DNA of 64,000 nucleotides from Halomonas sp. HL-48 (GTDB lineage Bacteria > Pseudomonadota > Gammaproteobacteria > Pseudomonadales > Halomonadaceae). The notes under the pieces were generated by a model. The model was not told the origin of the DNA. It worked only from the letters and a program-made list of their open reading frames with translations, and ran no database searches. Position numbers and translations under genes: made by a program. This document shows positions 34,972 to 44,743 of this stretch, piece by piece. Within the stretch, counting starts at the first letter, position 1; each line of letters begins with the position of its first letter. The stretch spans positions 186,001 through 250,000 of the forward strand of contig NZ_LJZS01000002.1 in the NCBI RefSeq assembly GCF_001314875.1. Reading direction: 5' to 3'.

Positions 34972-36476
34972 GCGCCTTTCAACATCCTATCCAACTGCCG
35001 GTAGCCGATGGCTTCGATCAAGTGGGGTTGGGTGGGTTTGGGCTCGCCCTGTAGGTCGGCAAGGGTGAGTGCGACGCGCAGCACGCGGTGGTAGGCGCGG
35101 GCGGAGAGCTTGAGTTTTTCCAGTACGCCAGCGAGCCAAGCGCGTTCTTCATCATCCAGGGCACAGGCAGTTTCCAGCGCCTTGCCGCTGAGCTGGCTGT
35201 TGAGCGCGCCACGGGCCATCTGGCGTTCGCGGGCGGCCATCACGCGCTGGCGAACGGCGTCTGATGACTCGCCCTGGGTCTGGGCGGTGAGCTGTTCCGG
35301 CGGCAGCGCGGGCACTTCCACCTGAAGGTCGATGCGGTCGAGAAGCGGCCCTGAGAGCCGCGCCTGATAGCGCTGAATCTGGCTGGCGGTGCACTGACAG
35401 CGCTGGCGCGGGTCGCCTAGGTGCCCGCAGGGGCAGGGATTCATTGCCGCCACCAGCTGAAACTGGGCGGGATAGCGGCGTTCGTGGCTGGCGCGAGCCA
35501 GGTGGATTTCGCCGGTTTCCAGGGGCTGTCGCAATACTTCTAGCACGCTGCGGGAAAATTCCGGCAATTCATCCAGAAACAGCACGCCATGGTGGGCAAG
35601 GGATATTTCCCCCGGCTTGGGTTTTGAACCGCCGCCTACCAGAGCGGCGGCGCTGGCGCTGTGGTGTGGCTGACGGAAGGGCCGCTGGCCCCAGTCGGCG
35701 TTAAGCGACAGCCCGCACACCGAGCGTACGGCGGCGACTTCCAGGGCGTGCTCTTCGCTCAGCGGCGGCAAAATGCCGGGCAGGCGGCTGGCGAGCATGG
35801 TCTTGCCGGTGCCTGGAGGCCCTGCGAAAAGTAGATTATGGCCGCCGGCCGCGGCGACTTCCAGCGCGCGGCGAGCCTGCTGCTGGCCGCGAACGTCGGC
35901 CAAATCGGCCATCGGCTCGGCGGTTTTTAGCGACGCGGGCAGCTGATGCGGCGGAATTTTTTCCTGGCCGAGCAGATGGGCGACCACTTGCCAAAGGGTG
36001 TCGGCGGGCAGTACCGGTAGGTCGCCGGCCAGTGCTGCTTCATCGGCGCAGTCGCGGGGCACAATCAACGCTTTCTTGGCCCGCCGCGTCGCCAAAGCAA
36101 ACGGCAAGATGCCGGGCACGGCGCGTAACTTACCGTCCAGTGCCAGTTCGCCGGCGCACTCCATGCCTTCCAGCGCCTCGACGGGAAGCTGTCCCGAAGC
36201 GGCGAGAATGCCCAGGGCGATGGGCAGGTCAAAGCGGCCGCCCTCCTTGGGGAGGTCTGCCGGGGCCAGGTTCAGGGTGATGCGTCGGGTATTGGGAAAG
36301 TCGAAACCGGCGTTGACCAGGGCGCTTCGCACCCGCTCACGGCTTTCTTTGACGGCGGTCTCCGGCAGGCCGACGAGCGTCAAACCAGGCAGGCCGTTGG
36401 CCAGATGGACCTCGACGTGTACGGCGGGTGCGTCCAGGCCGACCCCGGCCCGCGTTGCCACAATGGCGAGCGTCAT
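34968..36476 (-). CDS. comM: YifB/ComM-family Mg-chelatase-like AAA+ ATPase
   Basis: 502-aa hexameric helicase-like protein; ComM promotes branch migration during natural transformation. N-terminal Lon-like domain (1-165), Walker A GPPGTGKTMLASR, Walker B GVLFLDELPEFS, then MNPCPCGHLGDP with zinc-type Cys residues, and a C-terminal Mg_chelatase domain with RAYHRVLRVALTLADL. AGGGA precedes the ATG. In related genomes yifB lies next to ubiK-glnK-amtB; here 4.4 kb of iron genes separate them. Confidence 0.95.
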   Translation of the reverse strand: MTLAIVATRAGVGLDAPAVHVEVHLANGLPGLTLVGLPETAVKESRERVRSALVNAGFDFPNTRRITLNLAPADLPKEGGRFDLPIALGILAASGQLPVEALEGMECAGELALDGKLRAVPGILPFALATRRAKKALIVPRDCADEAALAGDLPVLPADTLWQVVAHLLGQEKIPPHQLPASLKTAEPMADLADVRGQQQARRALEVAAAGGHNLLFAGPPGTGKTMLASRLPGILPPLSEEHALEVAAVRSVCGLSLNADWGQRPFRQPHHSASAAALVGGGSKPKPGEISLAHHGVLFLDELPEFSRSVLEVLRQPLETGEIHLARASHERRYPAQFQLVAAMNPCPCGHLGDPRQRCQCTASQIQRYQARLSGPLLDRIDLQVEVPALPPEQLTAQTQGESSDAVRQRVMAARERQMARGALNSQLSGKALETACALDDEERAWLAGVLEKLKLSARAYHRVLRVALTLADLQGEPKPTQPHLIEAIGYRQLDRMLKGA

Positions 36477-36574
36477 TAGCGTTCCCTCGCTGATTTTCCG
36501 TTATCTTATGCTAATTAAGCTATCGCATTTATGGCGGGCTTGATAGCCAGGTGCGCGGTACGGCACAGAGCGGG

Positions 36575-37459
36575 TCAGGGTGCGTCAAGGACCTGACGGG
36601 GCGCGTTCTCCAGGGCATCGACCAGTTCGTTGGCAAAGCGCTGGGCGGAGGGCAGCGCGCCAAAGCTCCACACCGGCGGCAGGCGTAGCATCCTGTCGTG
36701 CCTGACGCTGGGCAGCTGCTGCCAAAGGCCGCTTTTTTCGAGCTGCGCTTCGACCCCGGCAGGCAGCGGGTCGACAATCACCAAGGTGGCGTCCGGGTAG
36801 CGCGCGAGTTCTTCGACCCCAACCAGCGAAAACCCCCAGGCGTTGGTGGTCTCTTCCCAGGCGTTGGGCAGCTCGAGCTGCTCTAGCACTGCGTTGTAGA
36901 GGCTGTTGTCACCAAACACGCGCACGTGGCGGGCATCCATGAACTGAATCATCAACAGCGGCGCTGTGTCGGGTCGCTCGCCACGCAGCTCGGCCATCAG
37001 GGCTTGTGTCTGCTCGATCAGTCGTTTGGCTTGGGGTTCGCGGTCGGCCAGTTCGCCTATCTGCTCAGTGATGGTTTGCATTTCCTGCCAGGTTTCGTTG
37101 CCAGGGGCGTATAGCTCGATGTTGGTGACTGGCGCGATGCGTTCCAGTTTTGGCGTCAACCCAGCAAACATGGGTGAAATCAGGGTGCGCTCAGGCTTCA
37201 TTTGGGCCAGCAGTTCAAGGTTAGGCTGGCTGCGTAAACCGAGGTCAGCGATGTCATCCGGCAGCCGTGGCTCGCCCACCCAGTCGTGATAGTCATTTTT
37301 TTGGGCACTTCCACCCAAGGGCGCCTGGAGGGCCACCAGCGTTTCGGCGACTGTCCAGTCGATGGTGGCCAGCTGTGCTTGGGCGGGCAAGGCGCCGAGC
37401 AGACACACAGTCAGCAAGCCCATACGGACGAGCAGGGAAGACATAGCGGAGCAGCGCAT
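36575..37459 (-). CDS. Periplasmic Fe-siderophore binding protein (FhuD/BtuF type)
   Basis: 294 aa with a signal peptide (GLLTVCLLGALPAQA). Class III periplasmic binding fold: LATIDWTVAETLVALQAPLG, then PNLELLAQMKPERTLISPMF (characteristic NLE-LL-xLKPDLV variant) and a long connecting helix (QTLMAELRGERP). An in-frame ATG at 37444 is an alternative start. It lies downstream of the TonB-dependent receptor with a Fur-like dyad in between. No permease or ATPase gene follows, so it must share a transporter encoded elsewhere. Confidence 0.85.
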   Translation of the reverse strand: MRCSAMSSLLVRMGLLTVCLLGALPAQAQLATIDWTVAETLVALQAPLGGSAQKNDYHDWVGEPRLPDDIADLGLRSQPNLELLAQMKPERTLISPMFAGLTPKLERIAPVTNIELYAPGNETWQEMQTITEQIGELADREPQAKRLIEQTQALMAELRGERPDTAPLLMIQFMDARHVRVFGDNSLYNAVLEQLELPNAWEETTNAWGFSLVGVEELARYPDATLVIVDPLPAGVEAQLEKSGLWQQLPSVRHDRMLRLPPVWSFGALPSAQRFANELVDALENAPRQVLDAP

Positions 37460-37495
37460 GATAACGGCTTCAATAGAAAATAAGGCCTGTATTTA

Positions 37496-37514
37496 AACGA
37501 TAATCTTTATTGTT
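37496..37514. promoter_or_regulatory. Fur-box-like dyad upstream of the siderophore binding protein
   Basis: AACGATAATCTTTATTGTT, 14 of 19 positions self-complementary and rich in the GATAAT/ATTATC pattern. It lies 37 nt before the binding-protein start. Confidence 0.5.
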
Positions 37515-37532
37515 TGCAAACCTGAGTGGCTG

Positions 37533-37563
37533 GAATAAAGCGCCCGGGCACGAAGGCCCGGGC
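37533..37563 (-). terminator. Terminator of the TonB-dependent receptor
   Basis: Two GCCCGGGC copies (37542-37549, 37556-37563) form an 8-bp stem with a 6-nt loop, followed on the minus strand by GCTTTATT. It is 27 nt beyond the receptor stop. Confidence 0.65.
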
Positions 37564-37590
37564 AGTGTGTGGCATGAAACGATACCTGGA

Positions 37591-39702
37591 CTAGAAACGG
37601 TAATGCACGCTGGCGGTGATCCCGCGCTCGGCGCCGAAATAGCAGTACTCGAGCGAGTTACACGAGGCCACGTAGTCTTCATCCAGCAGGTTGCTGACGT
37701 TGAGGCGGGTGTCGACACCGTCGAGCCCTACTTGGCCAAGGTCGTAGCCGAGGGTGGCGTCCACCAGGGTGTAGTCGGGTACGGTTTCGGTGTTGGCGCG
37801 GTCGGCGGCAATGTCGGCGTAGTGGCGCACGCCTGCGCCAATGTCGGCACCGCTCAGCCAGCCGTCGTTAAACGCATACTGCGCCCATAGCTGAACCTGA
37901 TGACGCGGCGAATAGATCGCGTCATTGCCCTCGTTGCCGTCGTCACTTTTGGCATAGGTGATGTCGGTGAAGCTGTACCCGGCCTGGAGTGACAGCGCCT
38001 CATTAAGCTGCGTGCGCGCCTCCAGCTCGATGCCCTGAGACTCGATCTCGCCCACTGCGCGGTAAGGGTCGGTGGGCTGCTCCTTGGTGGCCACGTTCTC
38101 CTGGCTGATATGGAACACGGAAGCGCTGTACTGGTTTTGGCTATCGTTGGGCTGATATTTCACCCCGGTTTCCCACTGCTCGCCTTCCATGGGCGCCAAC
38201 AGGTCGCCGTCGGCATCCACAAAGCTGGTGGGTGTGAAAGCCGTTGAGTAACTCAGGTAGGGCGCCACGCCGTTTTCGAACAGATAGACCGCACCGGCCC
38301 GGCCGCTGAACTGGGTGTCGTCAAGCGTGCTCGATTGGCCGGTATCCTGATTGGTGTTGTCGATGTCGACCCAGTCGTAGCGCCCGCCCAGGGTGAAGCG
38401 CCAGTTATCCAGCTCGATCTGGTCCTGCAGGTAGGCGCCGGTCTGCTCGAGCTCGTGGCGTTCGTTGGTCGGTGCATACATCGCCGTAGGTTCGGCGCCA
38501 TAGACCGGGTTGAAGGCATCAAGCGACGGGAATGCCCCCGACGGCCAGCTGACGTCGTTGTCGCGTCGCTGATAATCGATCCCCGCCAGCACGGTATGCG
38601 CCATGAAGCCGTCATCGAGGTTGGCTTCCAACTGGTTATCGACGGTCCAGGCGTCGAGCGATTCTTCGCTGCCCGAATAGTAGCGGACCAGTTCATCCGA
38701 GCTGGGCGAGGTCCAGCCAAAGCCGTAGACCTGGTTCAGGGTGACATCCGAATTGAGATAGCGCAGCTGCTGGCGAGCGGTCCAGTCATCGTTGAAGCGA
38801 TGTTCAAAGGCATAGCCCACCATGCGCTGGGTACGCTCGTAGGCCTCGTAATCTTCCTCGCCGTCGAAGAAGTTATTGCTGATCTTACGCCCGTTGCGCG
38901 GCTTGACGGCGCCTTCATAAGGGACGCCGGAATGGTAGCCGCCTTCGGGTTCGTCCTGCAGGTAGGCGTCGATGGTCAGGCTGGTGTTGTCGCTGATATC
39001 CCAGGTGAGCGACGGCGCAATGGCGTAGCGTTCCTCCTCCGTGGGGCCGAACTGGGTATCGGCGGCGCTGGCAATGCCTACCAGGCGATAAGCGACGCGC
39101 TGTTCGTCGCCCAGCGGCCCGGTCAGGTCAAAGGCCGCGCTGCGCTGGTGGTTGTTACCTACGCGGAAGCGTAGCTCGCCGCCGGACTGGAACTCGGGGC
39201 GTTTGCTGTTCATGGCCACCACGCCCCCCGGCGAGGCCTGGCCGTAGAGCACCGAGGCCGGGCCCCTGACCACTTCAATGCTGTCCAGAAACCACGGATC
39301 GACGCGTAGCGAGCTATGCGAGTTGGTATCGCCGATCAGCTTCAGGCCGTCGAGAAAAGTATTGCTCAAACTGCCGTCGGAGAAGCCGCGCAGCACCAGA
39401 TAGTCGAAGCGGTTGGAGGCGCCCACCTGATTGCTGTAAACCCCTGGTGTGTAGTCGGTGGCCCGCTGCACGGTGCTAACCCCATGGGTATCCATCTCCT
39501 CGCGGGTAATGGTTGATACACTCTGGGGCGTTTCGATCGACGGCGTTTCTACCTTGGTGGCCGCCTGCTGGGCGGTGACGGTAACGGTGCCCAGGTTTTC
39601 GCGATTGCCCTCTTGGGCGAGCGCCAGGGGCGCGGATCCGCAGGCAACGGCGACGACCAGGGGCAGCAATGGATGGCACAGGCGATGCGGTGAGACAGGC
39701 AT
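37591..39702 (-). CDS. TonB-dependent siderophore receptor (FhuA/FoxA type)
   Basis: 703-aa outer-membrane receptor. Signal peptide (AVACGSAPLALA), plug domain (about 50-165) with TPQSVSTITREEMDTHGV, DYLVLRGFSDGS and EVVRGPASVLYGQASPGGVV (the siderophore-group plug signature), then 22-strand barrel ending HYRF with terminal Phe. A TonB-box-like LGTVTVTA lies after the signal. Siderophore specificity unknown; ferrichrome/ferrioxamine-like hydroxamates are common for this group. A Fur box overlaps its promoter and an AraC-type regulator lies just upstream on the same strand. Confidence 0.95.
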   Translation of the reverse strand: MPVSPHRLCHPLLPLVVAVACGSAPLALAQEGNRENLGTVTVTAQQAATKVETPSIETPQSVSTITREEMDTHGVSTVQRATDYTPGVYSNQVGASNRFDYLVLRGFSDGSLSNTFLDGLKLIGDTNSHSSLRVDPWFLDSIEVVRGPASVLYGQASPGGVVAMNSKRPEFQSGGELRFRVGNNHQRSAAFDLTGPLGDEQRVAYRLVGIASAADTQFGPTEEERYAIAPSLTWDISDNTSLTIDAYLQDEPEGGYHSGVPYEGAVKPRNGRKISNNFFDGEEDYEAYERTQRMVGYAFEHRFNDDWTARQQLRYLNSDVTLNQVYGFGWTSPSSDELVRYYSGSEESLDAWTVDNQLEANLDDGFMAHTVLAGIDYQRRDNDVSWPSGAFPSLDAFNPVYGAEPTAMYAPTNERHELEQTGAYLQDQIELDNWRFTLGGRYDWVDIDNTNQDTGQSSTLDDTQFSGRAGAVYLFENGVAPYLSYSTAFTPTSFVDADGDLLAPMEGEQWETGVKYQPNDSQNQYSASVFHISQENVATKEQPTDPYRAVGEIESQGIELEARTQLNEALSLQAGYSFTDITYAKSDDGNEGNDAIYSPRHQVQLWAQYAFNDGWLSGADIGAGVRHYADIAADRANTETVPDYTLVDATLGYDLGQVGLDGVDTRLNVSNLLDEDYVASCNSLEYCYFGAERGITASVHYRF

Positions 39703-39726
39703 GGTTACGATCCCCTACTAATTTTT

Positions 39727-39745
39727 AGTAATGAGAATTATTACT
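39727..39745. promoter_or_regulatory. Fur box of the siderophore receptor
   Basis: AGTAATGAGAATTATTACT, 13 of 19 matches to the Fur consensus with AGTAAT/ATTACT arms. It begins 25 nt upstream of the receptor ATG, where Fur-Fe would block transcription. Confidence 0.75.
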
Positions 39746-39805
39746 TTTAAATGCCTGTGAAAGGTATGCGCGCTGCCAGATTGGCTATGCGCAATGCCGA
39801 ATTCG

Positions 39806-40771
39806 TCAGAAGGCGCGCTGCGTGGCGACATCGTGGGGCGCCATGCCGAAGCGGCGTCGAAACGCGGTGGCAAAGTTGGTGGCGTGGCGATAGCCACAGC
39901 GATGGGCGGCTTGCTGCACGCTCATGCCGCGTTGCAGGTCCTGGTAGGCCAGCGCCAGACGACGTTGTCGCAAGTGATCAAAAATGGAGCAGCCGTAGCG
40001 GGTGCGAAATTTCTGCCTCAGGCTGCTCGGGCTCATGGCGGCGTCGCGCGCAAGATCGTTGAGGCAGTAAGCGCGTTCGGGGTGGTCCGCCAACTGCTGG
40101 TAAAGCACGGCCAAACGTTGCTCATCGCGCGGGGAAATCCGTGGCGAAGCGGGCACGGAGGAGGCATCTGCCGAGGTGAGTCGCCCATGGTCGGGTAATC
40201 CTTCGCCGAGCAGCTGCAGCGCCAGGCCTTGCCAGATCAGCGGCTGACGCCAGTTCGCCAGCGTCTTGTCTGCCGCCTGGCGTAGCGTCTCGCTAAAAGC
40301 GGTAGGCAGGTGCCAGGGCGTCAAGCCAGGCGTGGCGGGCGGCGGCGGCAACGCCAACGGGGTGGTTGCCAGTACCGCCAGATTGAGCGTATGCAGCCGT
40401 GCCTGGGCGGGCTGATAAACCGTCAGCGGCTGCTGAGGCGTGAAATGGGCACAAACACCGTCGCCGGCCTTGAGCTCCAGGCATTGATCGCCCAGGCGGG
40501 CGGTGATGTGCCCCTCGAGAACCACGCTGATAAACCAGGGGACCGTCTGGCGCGACGCGGAGCTGTAGGCACAATTCACGCGCAGGTCGGAAAGCGTCAG
40601 GTGCATTGACTGGGGCAGGGCGATATCGCGGACGCTGCCCGTGGCGATGCGCGTCTCGGCAGGTGCGTTACGCACGCGATAGTCAATGCCAAAGCGCTCG
40701 CCCAACTGAGCAAGCGTCGCCGGCGTTAATTCGTGAAGCGGCGGGCTGGCCTGGGAAGTGAAGGAGGTCAT
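39806..40771 (-). CDS. AraC-family regulator of siderophore uptake (PchR-like)
   Basis: About 321 aa. The N-terminal part is a cupin-like ligand domain (FISVVLEGHITARLGDQCLE); the C-terminal about 100 residues have two HTH motifs: LARDAAMSPSSLRQKFRTRY and SVQQAAHRCGYRHATNFATA, followed by FRRRFGMAPHDV. Position next to a TonB-dependent receptor, same strand, marks it as a siderophore-sensing activator. The ATG at 40771 starts where family similarity begins; longer starts (ATG 40816, TTG 40819) are possible and no option has a good ribosome site. Confidence 0.88.
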   Translation of the reverse strand: MTSFTSQASPPLHELTPATLAQLGERFGIDYRVRNAPAETRIATGSVRDIALPQSMHLTLSDLRVNCAYSSASRQTVPWFISVVLEGHITARLGDQCLELKAGDGVCAHFTPQQPLTVYQPAQARLHTLNLAVLATTPLALPPPPATPGLTPWHLPTAFSETLRQAADKTLANWRQPLIWQGLALQLLGEGLPDHGRLTSADASSVPASPRISPRDEQRLAVLYQQLADHPERAYCLNDLARDAAMSPSSLRQKFRTRYGCSIFDHLRQRRLALAYQDLQRGMSVQQAAHRCGYRHATNFATAFRRRFGMAPHDVATQRAF

Positions 40772-40909
40772 CGGGCATCGCGGTGGCGGTAAACATGCAA
40801 CAACGCGGCGATGCATCAAAATAGCGCATTGGCCAGCAGATAGCGTGGCCGCGTCCTTGCATCGCCTGCGTCATGGATTACCGATTACATTACCACGTGC
40901 GTCTTACCA

Positions 40910-40928
40910 GTCAATGATATTTATTCGC
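40910..40928. promoter_or_regulatory. Fur-like site upstream of the AraC regulator
   Basis: GTCAATGATATTTATTCGC agrees with the Fur consensus at 13 of 19 positions. It lies about 140 nt before the AraC start at 40771 and just downstream of the ubiK stop. Confidence 0.4.
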
Positions 40929-40930
40929 AT

Positions 40931-41293
40931 TCAAGATGACGGCTTGGAGGCGTCATCATTGGCCTTGGCGCTGTCGTCGTGCCCAGGCTTGGGGTCCACC
41001 GGCAACGGCGGTGCCTCGGCTTCGACGGGGGTCGTCGCCTGTGCAGCCTGGGCGTCGACAGCGGCTTCCAGGTTGGCCACCTGACGCTCCAGCGCCTCTA
41101 CCCGCGAACGGGTGCGCTGTAAAACGTCCATCAGGATATCGAAGTCTTCGCGGGATACCAGCTCCAGCCGGTCGAAGGCACCGCGAACCACCTGGTGCAC
41201 GCCTTTCTGAATATCCTCAGGCGCCTGCGATGCGTTTTGCAGGCGGTCGCCAATTTGCTGGGCGAGTCGGCTAATGCGGTCTTGAGGCGCCAT
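40931..41293 (-). CDS. ubiK: Ubiquinone biosynthesis accessory factor UbiK
   Basis: 120 aa. BMFP/YqiC family: MAPQDRISRLAQQIGDRL, DIQKGVHQVVRGAFDRLELV, SREDFDILMDVLQRTR and a coiled coil VEALERQVANLEAAV with a disordered Pro/Ala-rich acidic tail. UbiK trimers assist the Ubi complex in the cytoplasm under aerobic growth. It is divergent from glnK, the usual proteobacterial neighbour. Confidence 0.92.
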   Translation of the reverse strand: MAPQDRISRLAQQIGDRLQNASQAPEDIQKGVHQVVRGAFDRLELVSREDFDILMDVLQRTRSRVEALERQVANLEAAVDAQAAQATTPVEAEAPPLPVDPKPGHDDSAKANDDASKPSS

Positions 41294-41397
41294 GGCTCTC
41301 TCCTAAATGAGGGTGTCGCGATACGGGTGTTGCTTTCAGGATACGCAACCCAGGCCGGATTCGCATGTTTCTTGGCTCAATTCATGCCCTTCGGGTT

Positions 41398-41414
41398 TGC
41401 ACTAATTTGGAGCG
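41398..41414. promoter_or_regulatory. NtrC enhancer site 1 of glnK-amtB
   Basis: TGCACTAATTTGGAGCG agrees with TGCACCA-N3-TGGTGCA at 11 of the 14 defined positions. Centre about 163 nt upstream of the predicted sigma-54 start. The surrounding 330-nt gap 41294-41623 holds only this site, the next one and the promoter. Confidence 0.55.
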
Positions 41415-41429
41415 CTTGCGTTTTGTCTT

Positions 41430-41446
41430 TGGCTGATTTTGGTGCA
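41430..41446. promoter_or_regulatory. NtrC enhancer half-site 2 of glnK-amtB
   Basis: The right half TGGTGCA is perfect while the left half is weak. It is 32 bp (three helical turns) from site 1, suitable for cooperative NtrC binding, and centred about 131 nt upstream of the start. Confidence 0.4.
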
Positions 41447-41527
41447 ATACCCGCGCTGATGGCGTGTGCCGACGCTGCAAAAGCCCAGCATGTTGCATTT
41501 TATTACATTTAAAATGATGAAAATTAA

Positions 41528-41962
<435 letters not shown>

Positions 41963-42007
41963 ACCTGGCTTTACCGATCATTTCTTTAGTTCAACGGGGA
42001 ACTTACA

Positions 42008-43246
42008 ATGGAAGAGTTTAGCTACGCGCTCGATACGTTTTACTTTCTGATCTGCGGTGTGCTGGTCATGTGGATGGCCGCTGGCTTTGCCATGCTGGAA
42101 GCGGGCCTGGTGCGCTCCAAGAACACCGCCGAAATCCTTACCAAGAACGTCGCGCTCTTTGCGATTGCCTGCACCATGTATCTGCTGGTGGGCTACTACA
42201 TCATGTACTCCGGCAACGCCGGTGGCTTCCTGCCCAACCTGGGCTTCCTGATCGGTGCCGAGAACAGCGCGGATGCCGTCACCGCCGGTGGTGATGATGC
42301 GCCGTACTACTCCATGCGCTCAGACTTCTTCTTCCAGGTGGTGTTTGTGGCGACCGCCATGTCGATTGTCTCGGGTGCTGTCGCCGAACGCATGAAACTG
42401 TGGGCCTTCCTGGCGTTTGCCGTGGTCATGACCGGTGTCATCTATCCGGTGTCTGGCTACTGGACCTGGGGTGGCGGCTGGTTGTCTGAAGTGGGTTACT
42501 CTGACTATGCCGGTTCGGGCATTGTGCACCTTGCCGGTGCAGCTGCAGCGCTCGCAGGTGTGATCGTGCTGGGCCCGCGTAAAGGCAAGTACGGCAAGGA
42601 TGGCTCCATCCATGCGATTCCGGGCGCCAACATGCCGCTGGCAACGCTTGGTACCTTCATTCTGTGGATGGGCTGGTTCGGCTTTAACGGCGGCTCTGAG
42701 CTGAAACTTGCGGCTGTCGATTCTGCCAACAACGTGGCTCAGGTGTTCGTGAACACCAACGCTGCGGCTGCTGGTGGTGTGATCGCCGCGCTGATTCTTG
42801 CCAAACTGTGGTTCCGTAAAGCGGACCTGACCATGGCGCTTAACGGCGCGCTGGCTGGCCTGGTTGCGATTACCGCCGATCCGCTGTCGCCTTCAGCGCT
42901 GAGCGCGACGATTATCGGCGCGATTGGTGGTCTGATCGTCGTAGCTGCCATCGTCACGCTGGATAAAGTGAAGCTGGACGACCCGGTCGGTGCCATCTCC
43001 GTTCACGGTGTGGTGGGTATCTGGGGCGTGCTGGCCGTACCGCTGAACAACGGTGATGCAAACTTCGGTGCGCAAATCATCGGTATCCTGGGCATCTTCG
43101 GCTGGGTCTTCCTGGCGAGCCTGGTGGTCTGGCTGATTCTCAAAGCCATCATGGGTATCCGCGTCAGCGAAGAGGAAGAATACGAAGGCGTCGATATCGC
43201 CGAGTGCGGTCTTGAAGCCTACCCTGAGTTCAGCGTCAAGAAGTAA
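42008..43246 (+). CDS. amtB: Ammonium transporter AmtB
   Basis: 412-aa trimeric inner-membrane ammonia channel with eleven helices. Diagnostic segments: MWMAAGFAMLEAGLVRSKN, SGAVAERMKLWAFLAF, the pore/His region DYAGSGIVHLAGAAAALAG with the first of the twin His, SIHAIPGANMPLATLGTFIL, WFGFNGGSEL and DPVGAISVHGVVGIWG with the second His. GGGGA precedes the ATG. Flanked on both sides by PII genes and ended by a strong terminator. Confidence 0.97.
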   Translation: MEEFSYALDTFYFLICGVLVMWMAAGFAMLEAGLVRSKNTAEILTKNVALFAIACTMYLLVGYYIMYSGNAGGFLPNLGFLIGAENSADAVTAGGDDAPYYSMRSDFFFQVVFVATAMSIVSGAVAERMKLWAFLAFAVVMTGVIYPVSGYWTWGGGWLSEVGYSDYAGSGIVHLAGAAAALAGVIVLGPRKGKYGKDGSIHAIPGANMPLATLGTFILWMGWFGFNGGSELKLAAVDSANNVAQVFVNTNAAAAGGVIAALILAKLWFRKADLTMALNGALAGLVAITADPLSPSALSATIIGAIGGLIVVAAIVTLDKVKLDDPVGAISVHGVVGIWGVLAVPLNNGDANFGAQIIGILGIFGWVFLASLVVWLILKAIMGIRVSEEEEYEGVDIAECGLEAYPEFSVKK

Positions 43247-43284
43247 ACAGACGTTGACCAGTTGAGCCCGAGTGCTCGTCTATG

Positions 43285-43310
43285 GCCTCCCCTCTGGGGA
43301 GGCTTTTTTT
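43285..43310 (+). terminator. Terminator after amtB
   Basis: GCCTCCCC and GGGGAGGC pair over a TCT loop and are followed by seven T. It separates glnK-amtB from the second PII gene, which therefore needs its own promoter within 43311-43420 (a TATGCT -10-like element is visible near 43332). Confidence 0.9.
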
Positions 43311-43405
43311 ATTCTCCGCCGGTAGCGGTGTATGCTGAGAGGTAACGGATAGCGAGCAACGTGTCGACGCCCGTTATCTTTCTTCCTATCACCAAGGCTA
43401 CCTAG

Positions 43406-43759
<354 letters not shown>

Positions 43760-43781
43760 CCACCGCCGCGCGCCAGAACAC

Positions 43782-43831
43782 AAAAACCCCCGCCGAGCGA
43801 TGCCGTTGTGCATCGTCTGGCGGGGGTTTTT
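43782..43831. terminator. Bidirectional terminator between glnB and fpr
   Basis: AAAAACCCCCGCC and GGCGGGGGTTTTT form a 13-bp outer stem, with an inner GATGC/GCATC stem. A T run follows on each strand, so it serves both convergent genes. Confidence 0.9.
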
Positions 43832-43867
43832 ACTGAGCGGCTAAGGGGAGCGCGTGACGTTTCGACC

Positions 43868-44644
43868 TTACTTCTCAACAAAAGCGCGCTCGATGACGTA
43901 GTCGCCCGGCTCGCCCATGCGCGGCGAGATATTCAGGCCCAGCTCGTCGAGCAGTGCGCTGGTGTCATCGAGCATGGCCGGGCTGCCACAGATCATCGCC
44001 CGGTCCTGACGCGGATCGATAGGCGGCAGGCCGGTATCCTCGAACAGCTTGCCGGTGCGGATGTGGTCGGTCAGGCGGCCCATGGTATGGAACTCTTCAC
44101 GGGTCACGGTCGGGTAGTAAACCAGTTTTTCGGCGATTTCCTCGCCCAGGTACTCGTGGGCCGGTAGCTCCTTGGTGATAAAGTCGGCATAGGCCAGCTC
44201 GGAGACTTCGCGGACGCCGTGGACCAGTACGACCTTCTCAAACCGCTCGTAGACTTCCGGGTCCTGGATCAGGCTTAGGAAGGGTGCCAAGCCGGTCCCG
44301 GTGGACAGCATGTACAGGTTGCGCCCAGGCAGCAGGTCGTCGGTGACCAGCGTGCCGGTCGGCTTGCGGCTGACCATGATCTGGTCGCCGACCTTCAAGT
44401 GTTGCAGACGCGAGGTGAGCGGGCCGTCGGGTACTTTGATGCTGAAGAACTCGAGGTGGTCTTCGTAGTTGGGGCTGGCAATGGAGTAAGCGCGCATCAG
44501 CGGCTTGCCGTCGACTTCCAGGCCGATCATCACGAACTGGCCCGTCTTGAAACGCAGGCTGCGTTCCCGGGTGGTGCGGAAGCTGAACAGGGTGTCGTTC
44601 CAGTGATGAACGCTGAGTACGTCTTCCAGGGCGAACTTGCTCAT
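43868..44644 (-). CDS. fpr: Ferredoxin/flavodoxin-NADP reductase
   Basis: 258-aa FAD enzyme moving electrons between NADPH and ferredoxin or flavodoxin. FAD-binding RAYSIASPNYEDHLEFFSIK, NADP loop LSTGTGLAPFLSLIQDP, VHGVREVSELAYAD, and AMICGSPAMLDDTSALLDEL; ends ERAFVEK, the type of subclass I bacterial reductases. ATG 44644 is chosen for its GGAGG site; a longer frame reaches 44680. It is divergent from a FinR-like regulator, which in pseudomonads controls fpr under oxidative stress. Confidence 0.95.
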   Translation of the reverse strand: MSKFALEDVLSVHHWNDTLFSFRTTRERSLRFKTGQFVMIGLEVDGKPLMRAYSIASPNYEDHLEFFSIKVPDGPLTSRLQHLKVGDQIMVSRKPTGTLVTDDLLPGRNLYMLSTGTGLAPFLSLIQDPEVYERFEKVVLVHGVREVSELAYADFITKELPAHEYLGEEIAEKLVYYPTVTREEFHTMGRLTDHIRTGKLFEDTGLPPIDPRQDRAMICGSPAMLDDTSALLDELGLNISPRMGEPGDYVIERAFVEK

Positions 44645-44743
44645 GCCAATTCCTCCGTTGGGTGACGCCAACCACGCCACAATATGCTTAAAAAGAATAA
44701 AAAATAGGTATTAAGTTGCCGACAAGTCTAAGCAAAGGGTGGT

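Noticed and set aside
37496..37514. Considered as part of a terminator of the receptor gene
   Set aside because: It is AT-rich and interrupted; the GCCCGGGC hairpin at 37542-37563 is the terminator and the dyad fits Fur better.
41372..41388. Another GG-N10-GC element as sigma-54 promoter of glnK
   Set aside because: It lies upstream of the NtrC sites and has a poor -24 box; the TGGCACG element at 41543 fits better.
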